A stretch of 64,000 nucleotides of DNA from Zizania palustris (Eukaryota > Streptophyta > Magnoliopsida > Poales > Poaceae). Under the pieces are notes generated by a model. It did not search any database. It was not told where the DNA came from and worked only from the letters and a program-made list of their open reading frames with translations. Positions within the stretch are counted from its first letter, which is position 1, and each line of letters begins with the position of its first letter. The stretch is taken from contig JAAALK010000288.1 in assembly GCA_019279435.1 (NCBI GenBank), positions 49,667,742 through 49,731,741 on the forward strand. Reading direction: 5' to 3'. The position numbers were made by a program, and so were the translations under genes. Of this stretch, positions 10,186 through 20,209 are shown one piece after another.

Positions 10186-13100
10186 GCATGTAACAGATAG
10201 CAAGAACATTCAGCCTACGCATGCTAGTTACTAGAGGCAGTGGTGATCATTTTTCAAGTTGAAAGCGTAAAAGCCATGCATATGACATATATCAGACATA
10301 TCAAGTGAACTGAAACAAAGCATGATTATTGACAAGTAATCAAAAGCATGTACCAGTTAGAGTAAGTAAAGCAGTTCAATCATATAACAGAAGCAGGCTC
10401 AAAAGTGTGATATGTGAATATGTATGATATGAACACACACAAAAGGACTCAAGAAAAGAGTAAAGAAGAAAGGAAACTGACGCAAAATATCCTAGAAAGG
10501 ATACACAACACCCAAATCCCCTCATAAACGCTCAAAAGTAGACTGATCTAGGGGTTTGGTGAGAATGTCAGCCAGCTGATGATGGGTATCAACATGAACA
10601 AGGTCAATGACACCTTTCTCATATTGATCCCACAGAAAATGAAAGCGCACATCAATATGTTTGGTTTTTGAATAGAGACAAGGGTTTTTCCCTACAATAA
10701 TAGCACTGGTGCTGTCGCAAAACAATGGAACCCTAGTAGGAAAGAACAATCCAAAATCTCGCAGAGTGGAAATCATCCAAACCAACTATGAGCAGCAGCT
10801 AGCAGCAGCTACATACTCAGCCTCAGTGGTCGAAAGAGCAACTCCAAATTGCTTTCGAGAGGACCAAGAGACAAGAGACGAACAAAGAAATTGGCAAGTA
10901 CCGGAAGTCTACTTGCGATCCAACCGGCACCCACCAAAGTCGGCATTCGAAAAGCTAGATAAATCAAGAGATGATGATGCTGAATAGTAAAGACCGAGAT
11001 CAGGCGCATAAGTGAGATACCTGAAGATGCGCTTGACAGCCTGTCGATGAGACGCGCGTGGTGAAGACTAAAAACGCGCGCAAAGTCCCACGACGTATTG
11101 TATGTCCGGTCTTGTCGCCGTCAAGTATAGTAGTGAACCGATCATCCCTCGAAACTCCCCTTCATTTACCTTGACGCCGCTCCCGTCCTTGTCCAGGCCC
11201 CTAGATGTGCCCATCGGGGTCATCTGCGGCTTCAATTCTCCACCAAAGTCAAATTTCTTAAGCATATCGCGAGTATACTTACCTTGGTGGATGAAGGTGT
11301 CGTCCTTGGTCTGCTTGATCTGGAGCCCTAAGAAGTACTTAAACTCACCCATGAGGCTCATCTCAAACTCACTGTACATATGCTCAGAAAACTTGGACAC
11401 AAGAGAGTCAGTAGTACCGCCAAAGATAATGTCGTCCACATAAATCTGAGCGACTAAGAAATCTGAAGCATCTCTGAGCAAGAAAAGAGTTTTATCCACA
11501 GAACCCATCACAAAGCCCTTCCCCAACAAAAATTGCTTCAACCTGTCATACCAAGCCCTGGGGGCTTGCTTTAACCCGTATAAAGCTTTTTGCAACTTGA
11601 AAACATGTCGATGAAACTTAGGGTTCTCAAAACCGGGGGGCTGCCTAACATAAACTTCCTCCTCTATGAACCCGTTCAGAAAAGCACTCTTAACGTCCAT
11701 TTGAAAAATCTTAAAACCCTTCGAAGCGGCAAAAGCTAAGAGAATGCGAATGGACTCAAGACGGGCAACAGGGGCGAAAGTTTCTTCAAAATCAATACCC
11801 TCTTTTTGGCGAAAACACTAGGCAACTAGTCGAGCTTTGTTGCGCACCACAACCCCATCTTCACCTTGTTTGTTTTTGAATACCCACTTGGTGCCTATGG
11901 GGTTGCATCCTGGTGGCGGCTCAACTAGTGTCCAAACCCGATTATGGACAAAGTTCTCAAGCTCTTCTTGCATAGCATTAATCCAATTAGAATCAGAAAG
12001 AGCATGAGAAACATCTCTGGGCTCAGAAGATGCAACAAAAGCAGATTCAGGAAACACAACAAGAGAATTTCCAAATGAACGCAAGGTTCTCTCAATCAAA
12101 TCACCGATGATGAGCTCTTAGGGATGGTCACGCTGAACTGCTCGGGTTCCCTAGTGATCTGAAGTCACCTCACCGGAGTCAGCAGCTGGCACCTCTGGAC
12201 TCAACTGAGGGGGCTCGATCGAAGTGGAAGAAGTGATCAGAGGTCCACCCTCATCCTCAGTCGAAGTCTCAGAAGGTGTGGGCTCTACAGGGGTAGCAGA
12301 AGGCCCACCCTCAACAGCAGCTGGAGTATCCTCATCTTCCTCGAAGATGGACTCTCCGAGCTCACCATCAGAAGGCTCAAAACAAGGAGTCAAAGAAGGC
12401 AAGGACTCATCAAAAGAAACCTCACAAGTCTCGACAAGCAGCTGGGATTCGAGGTTCCAAACACGGAAGCCTCAAGAATGCAAAGCATAACCAAGAAAAA
12501 CTCCGTCCCAACAACGAGACTCAAACTTGTCCAAATGCCCTCCCTTATTGAGCACAAAGCACTTGCAGCCAAACGCTCGCAAGTGGCTCACCTTAGGCTG
12601 TCTGCCAAACCGCAAATCATATGAAGTCTTACCTAAGTAAGCTCGAAGAAAAATGTGGTTGGTCAGATAGCAAGCTTGTTCATGGCTTCAACCCAAAAAT
12701 GCCGAGGAGTCATGTGGTCATCGAGCATCCTCTTAGCCATATCGACTAGCGTGTGGTTCTTTCGTTCCACAACGCCGTTCTGTGCAGGAGTGTAAGGAGC
12801 AGAAAACTGATGATCAAGACCCTGATCATGACAGAAGCTGACGAACTAAGAGTTCTTGAACTCAAAGCCGTTGTTAGAGCGAATTGCTCGCATCCGACCA
12901 TTGTTCTCATTCTTCAGCTTCAAAATCAGGTCATGAACGAAATGAAAAGTCTCATCCTTGGACTCCAAGAATTAAACCCACGAAAATCGAGAAAAATCAT
13001 CAACGATCACAAGCGCGTTACACTTCCCACCGACTGAGCGTACCTGAGCTAGACCAACAGTGTCCATGTGTAACAGCTCTCCCGGATATGAAGTCATCAC

Positions 13101-13986
13101 TTGAGTCATAGGTGAGTGAGAAGCGGCAACCATTTTCCCGTGACAACAGGGATGACAAACTAGATCCTTCTCCATCTTAAGCTTTGGCAATCCTCGGATG
13201 AGGTCCATAGAGCTCAATCTGACAAGCAGATGAAAACTCAAATGGCCTAACCTCCTATGCCACTTCCAGAGCTCAGAGGAGGATCCAGCAATCAAGCAGT
13301 GAGAAGGGCCAAAAGAACTAGAGAAGTCAATCCGGAAACCTTACCGAAGGGTAAGATCTGGCAAATAAAAGACCCTCTAGAATAAACCACAGAAGAACTG
13401 CCCTTCTTAAAGTGAACCTCCAAACCATCCTCAAGAAGTTGCAAAACAGAAATCAAATTGAAATTCAAATTTCCAACCAAAGCAACATTCTTCAAAGAGA
13501 AATGGTCAGAGATACGAATTGAGCCAATGTCGTGTACCTTCCCTTGACCATTGTTCCCGAAGGTGATGTATTCCTTGGAGCTCAGGGGAGAGAGACTGGA
13601 GAACCATCTACGATGTCCCGTCATGTGGCGAGAGCATCCTGAGTCCATGATCCAAACATCCTCCAGTCCCCGATCCAGCACAATCAGTGGTCGTAAGGGG
13701 GAGCAAATGGTTCAGCATCAGGCTTAGCAAAAGAACTAAACAAGTGTCAAGCCATCTTCTCAAAAGAAGGAAAGCAGAAATCATCATAAGATTCTGGACC
13801 AAAGCGTGGCTCAAAGCGCGGCCACGAGGTCTAGGGCCGTATCCAAAATGACCTGGAGCTCTGCCGGAGCGAACACCACCCTCCGGAGGATGGGCATGAA
13901 AGTCATCTCCTCTACCACCACCTACACGACGCGGCCTGGCCTCTAGCCTCTCCCCGCGTCGTGGAACTTTCAGTCTACCACCCTTC
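10186..13986 (-). pseudogene. copia-2: inverted, older relative of copia-1 (gag tail and pol)
   Basis: Reads on the minus strand as the end of gag (13986-13683), protease (VWIMDSGCSRHMTG, about 13650), GAG-pre-IN and integrase (13290-12660), RT (12000-11070, with YVDD at about 11440) and RNase H (11010-10522), then 3' non-coding sequence to 10186. It aligns along its length with 3560-7380 of copia-1. The gag stop just before pol is kept, so gag and pol also sit in different frames here. Many frameshifts and stops are present. The end at 10186 is the copia-1 insertion point, so the 3' remainder and 3' LTR of copia-2 should lie left of the window. Homology ends abruptly near 13986. Confidence 0.88.
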
Positions 13987-14191
13987 TGTGTACTTGGACT
14001 TCCGAGTCATCAGGTCACACAGCAAAGGCTGACAGCGTCTGCTCTGTAAAAGCTGGTGTTGTCCCCTCAGCGAAGCTGACAAAAGAAGCCTCCAAATAAA
14101 GTAGACTACCAGTTGTACCCCCTGTTCTGATGAGAAAAAACAGTGTAAACCCTAGGGGTAAAGTAGTCTATTCATAGGGCTAAATAGTGCC

Positions 14192-14200
14192 TATAAATAG
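14192..14200 (+). promoter_or_regulatory. TATA box of the third copia LTR
   Basis: TATAAATAG, about 750 bp upstream of the gypsy A insertion. It is in the same relation to a TAGGGGTAA tract as in copia-1. Confidence 0.6.
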
Positions 14201-14630
14201 TGGAGGCTGGCTAGGTCACATCAACACTTTGAGCAGCTATTGTAGAACTCCTGTGCTAGCCGCCACACTCTTGTATTCATCTCGTGAGTTCATTTTGTGT
14301 TCCCTGTTCAAGCAATGAAGCTTTGATTCTGTTTTCATTTACTGCTTGAACTTGTATGCATACTTCTCTGCATGCTTTGATTTCTCTGTGCACTATCTTC
14401 ATGTGAGTTTTTCTAGAGAGGTGTGTGAGAAGTCTGTATGAGTGAAGTGTGTTTTTTCAGTGTCTGTTCGCTCTGTGTAAATTGGAGGCTAGACCTCTTT
14501 GATTACTAGCGAAGCACTATTCGAAGCCCGTTTTCTTCCCTTGTCGAAGTCCTCGGCGAAGTGTGTTTAGTGTGCGTTTAGACCTTCGAAGTACGAAGCC
14601 CAGCACCAGTTGCTGTCACCGAGTATTTGG

Positions 14631-14830
14631 TCGAAGTCCGCAGGGGAAGTCTGCTCATGCGAATGGTGAAGTGCGAAGCCTGCACGATGGCACTCAGTGT
14701 GCTGAGCCTGCAATGACTTAGTAGAGCTGATCGAAGTCCTCAGAGGGAAGTCTGCTCTTGCGAAGGGTGAAGTGCGAAGCCTGCTCGAAGGCACCCTTTG
14801 TGCAGAGCCTGCACTGACTTAGCAGAGCTG
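14631..14830 (+). repeat. Two tandem 100-bp units in the third copia LTR
   Basis: TCGAAGTCC starts both units (14631 and 14731) and AGCAGAGCTGA or a close variant ends both. The copies differ at roughly 15 bases. It is a local duplication inside U5. Confidence 0.75.
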
Positions 14831-14937
14831 AATTTTTGGGGTTGTGGTTGGAGCGAAGTCTTCTTGACTTCGAAATTTTGCTCCTTGCGAAGCTTGTGTT
14901 CGGAGCTGTAAAATACCTCCGAACAAGAACTTCGAAG

Positions 14938-14942
14938 GGTGT
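14938..14942. other. Target site duplication of gypsy A (left)
   Basis: GGTGT, repeated exactly at 26242-26246 on the other side of element A. It proves the limits of the insertion. Confidence 0.9.
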
Positions 14943-15437
14943 TGTTGGCGCCAAATTTTACACCAATAGGTTCTCTGAGATCAAGAACGAACAAACATAG
15001 AGTTTGTGTTTTAGGACTGCCTCAAGCCTCCGAGTTGGATAATAGCTCTAGGAGTTCGAATATGTGTATTGAATTACTTGTCCTGGATCCTTGTTACAGG
15101 GTATAGAGGGGGGTATTTACAGGTAAAAATGTATAAGGAAAAGACCTCATTACCCCTAGACTACAACCGACATAGTGGAAACTATTCGGTGTCAGGAACA
15201 AGGTTATAAAAGGTAAAACACTATAATGTAGATGGATAAGCCAAACATCTTATCAATATTGTCGCTCCGCTTCGGAGCCTTTATCTTCCGTTCGGAGGGT
15301 TCATCAGGGCTTCGCATTGATGCACCCTTCGGCTTGACGCCTCTGCCATCGAACAAATGCCCACCAGCTTCGGAGCTCTTCAGAGCCTTCGAAGTATTAA
15401 TCTTTAAGTCCTGAAAATGAAGTAATTTCCCCCAACA
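14943..15437 (-). repeat. 3' LTR of gypsy A
   Basis: On + it starts TGTTGGCGCC and ends CCCAACA. It pairs with 25750-26241. Its TATA region (about 15116) reads CTGTAAATA where the other LTR has CTATAAATA. Confidence 0.93.
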
Positions 15438-15449
15438 GTAGCCCCTCGA
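15438..15449 (-). other. Polypurine tract of gypsy A
   Basis: The minus-strand sequence CGAGGGGCTAC ends at the 3' LTR. The same motif precedes the 3' LTRs of elements B (33264) and C (48085-48095), which supports their close relationship. Confidence 0.75.
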
Positions 15450-15704
15450 ATACGCCTCTCTGTAGTTAACCTGTTTAGAAAGATGGTAGTATACGGAAGG
15501 AATATTTTCATATTTTGAGGCTTAAAGGGAATTCAGACATGTTACAGTTCTGCAGAGGACTTTTAGATCCAACGCGTTCGAACCCCTCCTTCAGCCTCCT
15601 TATGCGATGGGAACGCGCGCTGGGAAGAGAACTACATCAGGAGCGCAAACGTCGTGGAGAGCCGTTTGATTATAGCCGTTACGGCGCAAGTAACCATTAT
15701 ACTC

Positions 15705-15713
15705 TATAAAAGG
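15705..15713 (+). promoter_or_regulatory. Upstream TATA-like box of the A antisense gene
   Basis: TATAAAAGG at 15705-15713. A second TATAAAAGG lies at 15829-15837, about 90 bp before the ATG at 15927. Both are on the + strand, opposite to gag-pol transcription. B and C have TATA boxes in comparable positions. Confidence 0.55.
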
Positions 15714-15828
15714 TAACGGTCGATTTTACGGCGGTTGCTCGCCGTTCCCCTTACTGGACCCACTCGTCAGAGATAGAAGCCGAACCTGCAGTGTGAATGC
15801 AATCGAAGAGTAGCACCCGTCGAACGGT

Positions 15829-15837
15829 TATAAAAGG
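15829..15837 (+). promoter_or_regulatory. Proximal TATA box of the A antisense gene
   Basis: TATAAAAGG about 90 bp before the start codon. This is a normal distance for a plant promoter with a short 5' leader. Confidence 0.6.
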
Positions 15838-15926
15838 AAGTACAGGGATTACCCGAGACTTTTTACCGCTTCCAGCACTAGCAATTCACTTTCCTCAATC
15901 CTTCAATCTCTTGATCATCTGGGCAA

Positions 15927-18900
15927 ATGGCGAGAACTAGCCACACTACTCCAGCGGCAGCAAGCACTCTCGCGCAGAGGCAAGCGTGGGCCGCTTCGGC
16001 AGCAACGGCAATGGTGGGGACTTCGTGCGGCGGCTGGCCCAAGAATCCTCGGGAGCTCTGTCCGCCTTCCAAGAAGAAAATCCCTCAAAGCTTCCTCATC
16101 GGCCAATCTGTGAGCACCGCCAAGTCCATTGAAGAGGCTGTGGAAGGGAAATTGGGCACCGGATTGAGGACTCTGGTCCCTGGACCAGAATCAACTCCAA
16201 GGCCACGAAGCGGAGAGGTGGTGGTCTTCGAAGCATTCTTCGAAGAAGGCTTGGGGCTTCCAGCCATAGACTTCTTGGCGGAGGTACTAGACCTGTTCCA
16301 CATAACCTTACCTCAGCTGTCTCCCAAAGCTGTCGCCTGCCTAGCCGTATTCGTATGGGCGCTCCGGGCTGAAGGGTGCGAAGGACGCTCAGAGGTCTTC
16401 GCCGCGACCCACGAAGCCATCTACCAGCCGAAGCCACAGGACGGGCCTGGGGATTCTAAGGTGACCATAGCCTTCGGCAGCGTCAACTTCCAGCTACGAA
16501 GGGAGCACGCTCTTCACTTCCCTGCGAAAGCCATCAGCGACAGATGGTACACCAACTGGATTCTTCGGTGGTTTTACGCCGAAGTCGGAGAGGACTCCCC
16601 CCTCGTAGGTCCTCTCCAAGAGATTTGGTTCGGAAGGAGGCGGAGATCTCCCCGAACCCTAGCCTGGCCGAAGAGTTTATCGCCCTTCGGATCCCTCCCC
16701 TCGGAGCTAACTGGCTGATCGTGTTTCAACAGGCCTCAGAGGGAGATCTCCGAAACCTAGGTAAGACTTCATTTCCTGCAGTATTATATTAGATGAAGGA
16801 AACGATTATACTTATGATATCATACCCTTTTCTTTCAGCGGCTCCTTTGGCGTTGGCTCCGGAGGACATAGCTCGAGCCACCGAACGAGTTCTCGGATCC
16901 CCTTCGCTGGCTGAAAAGCAAAAAAGACTGGAACTAGTGGGAAGCTAGGAGCGCTCCAACAGAGTGTGGGGAGCCCTCGGGATGGAGCCCCCTCCTCTTC
17001 CCGACTTCACCTCGACCGGAGCGGCCGCTCAAAAATGGAAGGACACTGCTGAACCGCCCAAGAAAACAAGCAAGCAGCCGTTAAAGAAGAAGAAAATAGC
17101 GAAGCCCCCTCCGCGGCTGGCTCCTGCTTCGTCGGCTTCATCATTGGACGCTCGGAGCTCAGCCTCCGAGGAGTCAGAGGACTCCGACGCACAGATAGCA
17201 TCGGCCTTCGAGAACTACCTCCTGGATGATGACGAAGACCTAGGGGAGGTCCCCCCTGGAACTTCTGTTAGGGAGGTACCAGAAGTAGCCCCGACGGTTC
17301 CTCTTGCACCCGTCATTGTACACCTGGAGTCGGGCTCTGCCACTCCCAACTCGCCCACACCTGGCGTGGTTACGGTGGAAGTCGTGGCTCCGGCAGGAAA
17401 CGTAGAGGAGAGGGCCTCGGGAGATGACTTCGCTGACATCCTCCAGATGTACGAAGTCCTGGAGGATTCGGCGATCCTGCCCCACGAGGCCTCCGAAGGG
17501 ACTCCTCGAAGCTCCTGCTTTGACTAATACCTGCAAATTGTTCCGTGTAATATGCTTATTAATCTTGTTGACGAAATAGGTACCTCTAAGGGCGTCGATG
17601 CTCCGGCAGTGCCCGAAGTCCCAACGTCTTTGGGGGTCGCGGCCCGGGTGGACCCTGCGCCTTCAGACGCTCCATTCTTGGTAGCGGAGGAGGCGCCCAT
17701 CGGAGCGAAAGATGCGCCCGTCGGAGCGGATTTGGCGACGGAGGTTGCTCCTACGGTGGCGGCTCCGACGGTCGAGGCTGCATCTGCTGCTGCGGCTTTG
17801 GTCAAAGGGGTGGCCGCCGATGACCGGGGTACTCCTGCTTCGCCCGCCGCAGCCTGCCTTTGTGCCGGGGAGAGGCAAGAGCATATCTAGCCTCGGCCTG
17901 TTCCTGGCCTTGCAACGACCTCTGTCGGTAATTCGGAGGATGAGGCCGCAGCAGATGACCACCAAGCCTTATCTTGGCTTCCTCTGCTGGCTCCGTTCTT
18001 GGAGCAACGGGAAGGCCTCCGAAGACTCATGTAGCCCCTGGCAGAGAAGAGCCAGGACATCGCCAATTCGGAGTTGGTCTCCTTCTTGAGCGAGGCTAGG
18101 GCTCCGACGCTCAACACAGCCCTCGAAAGGGCTGCCCTTCAGGTATGAAAAAACACCATAGCTACTCCGCATTAGCGATCATAAATACTTCGGTACTTAC
18201 TTGTTCTTTTTGCAGCAATTTGTCCTTGCTAGAGTGGCAGCGACTTCCAATGAGGTCGAGATTAACCGACTCAAAAGGAAGGTTACCATCCTCCAAAGAG
18301 AGATCCATCAGGTTGGAGAAAGAAACCCTAGTGGAACGGAGGGCTAGGGCAGCGGCCGACAATGCTCTTCGGACGACAAGACAAGACAGCGATGCACTCC
18401 GCTCCTCGGCCCAAGAGGTCGAAGCTGAGCTTGTCGTCCTTCGGGCGGAGGTCAAAAGGCTCCGTCAAGCGGCGCCCGCTTTGAGTGCTCAGTTGGTGGA
18501 GCTCTAAGGAGCTCTCAACCAGACGATGGCCCAGAAGAGCTCCTTGATGCTCCAGGTGGTCGAGGTATCTGTGACTGCTTCAGGGCTGGAAGCAGCGGAG
18601 TAGAAGAACTCAAGTATGGCGGAACGTACCTTGGAAGCCCTTCAGGGTACCTTGGAGTTCTTCGGCACTATGTGCCCCTCGTCTTCTGCTGCGGCCCACG
18701 AACCTCTCGACCAGAAGCTGAAAAGGATCCAAGTGGCCTCGTCATTGATGATGAACTCCGGCGTCCGGTACGGAGAAATCTCCGGGCAGTGCGCTGGCAT
18801 CGAGGTTCTTCGTCACCTTGAGTCTCTTCAGATCCCCCTCGGCTCAGTCGGGGGTTTGACCCCTAGAAGCTTCGCCTCTAATGACTTGCTGCGCCCATCT

Positions 18901-19588
18901 TCGGATGTAGCCTTGGCCGGGGAAGCCTTCCTATCAACTTGGAAGATGGACCACAAGGTTGCGGCTAAAGCTTGGATCGACGAGGCCCACCGTCAGAAGC
19001 AGGCGCAAACAAGGCCACCACTTCCTGCCTCGCCAGCTCCGGTCATTCTTGCTCCACCAACTGACCCGCAGGTCTATCTTTTTAGGGCTATTATGTACAC
19101 GAAGTCTTGTAAAGCCTCTTTTATTAATGGAAAAGCTATAAACAAGAAACTTGTTTTGGGTGTTTTGTTCTTTTTAGCTTTTGTCGTGCCCTTCAAGCCC
19201 TGACCTCGAAATACTGGAAACTACCGACGAGCTCCGAAAGGAGTGGGCAAGCCTCGAGAGCTTAAGGCCTTACCGCCGCTCTCGCTTCTCTGTTCCTCGT
19301 GGAGATAGAGGGGAGATAACCCTTGAAATTTCTCAAGAGGTCTTACCTTATATTAAAGAAGAGGAGAAGGCGAAGGCATCCTCATCTTCTAAACATATGG
19401 ACTGGTCCGATTTGGAGTACCAGACTGAAGACCCTGTAGAGGCTAACTCCGAAAGGCTCCTGACGTGGGCCGAGCTTCAAGAAGAGCGAAAGAAACTACG
19501 AGCCTCCAAGAAGAAGAGAAGCGTTCGCACGAAGAGGGCCAAGCCGACAGCTTCGAGCTCCGACGGGCAGATTAGCCGGACAACCTGA
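15927..19588 (+). pseudogene. Antisense spliced gene of gypsy A (PF04195-like)
   Basis: Runs opposite to gag-pol. Exon 1 (ATG 15927 to 16760) encodes a globular domain with VVVFEAFFEEGLGLPAIDFL, SEVFAATHEAIYQPK and WYTNWILRWFYAEVGEDSPL, resembling the Pfam 'putative gypsy type transposon' family. Intron 1 is 16761-16838 (GTAAG...TTTCAG). Exon 2 (16839 to about 17500) is Ser/Glu-rich. Intron 2 is inferred, with acceptor near 17577 and donor apparently mutated. Exon 3 is Ala/Val-rich, to 18142. Intron 3 is 18143-18215 (GTATG...TTGCAG). Exon 4 is a coiled coil ending DPQ at about 19069. Intron 4 (GTCTA...TTTTTAG) ends about 19178. Exon 5 ends at 19588. Broken by a frameshift near 16628, a small internal deletion in exon 1, TAG at 16946 and a frameshift near 17880. 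Function unknown. Confidence 0.75.
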
Positions 19589-20209
19589 TGTTTCGCATTA
19601 CACTTATCATCTGCACTTAAACTCTTGTACGGATCTTTACGAAGCCGAAGACTGAAATCTATAAGGTGGCCACCTTCGGCTCTTTTACTGATACTTCGTA
19701 CCCGAAGGCCGAAAATCTGTTTTTTTAAGTCCTTAGACTCTTCAACGGATCCTAACAAGCCGGAGCCTGGAATCCGTAGGGTGGCCACCTTTGGCTCTTT
19801 TACAGATACTTCATACCCGGAGGCAGAAAATTTGTTTCTTTTTAAAGTCCTTAGAATCTTCCACGGATCCTAACAAGCCGGAGCCTGGAATTCGTAGAGT
19901 GGCCACCTTCGGTTCTTTTACAGATACTTCGTACCCGGAGGCCGAAAATCTGTTTCTTTTTAAAGTCCATAGACTCTTCCACGGATCCTAACAAGCCGGA
20001 GCCTGGAATCCGTAGGGTGGCAGCGGAGCCCCTGAACCGATGGTTCGCAGGCAGTTGCCTGGGTCTTGAGAAAAATGCTTGACTCTGCAAGCATCTCCGT
20101 CCTCCCGATGCGTCCATCTGGAGTAAGGGATATTCGAAGAGCAAACAAAATTCAACCCTTCTCTTTATTTCATAGAAAGGAAAATTTTACAAGCGATTAC
20201 AAGGAGCCC
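19589..20209. repeat. 118-bp tandem repeats of gypsy A
   Basis: The unit CGGAGCCTGG starts at 19761, 19879 and 19997, a period of exactly 118 bp, with a more diverged first unit from about 19641. The block lies between the integrase end and the antisense gene end. On the minus strand the unit is recognisably related to the 118-bp repeats of element C at 43016-43490. No coding function seen. Confidence 0.85.

Larger units (their letters stand above)
13987..14942 (+). repeat. Left part of a third copia LTR (+), split by gypsy A
   Basis: No similarity to the copia-2 gag that precedes it. It has a TATA box at 14192-14200, an AACCCTAGGGGTAA upstream signature and a CTTCGAAG-rich U5. It is interrupted at 14942 by element A and resumes at 26242 after one copy of the GGTGT duplication. 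Its end (26300-26354) has the copia LTR signature. No PBS follows 26354, so this is a solo LTR or the 3' LTR of a deleted element; I see no matching 5-bp duplication around it. The exact start near 13987-13995 is uncertain. Confidence 0.6.

Noticed and set aside
15927..16718. Host gene captured between LTRs
   Set aside because: The same product occurs in three separate Tat elements and matches a known retrotransposon-associated family, so it belongs to the element.
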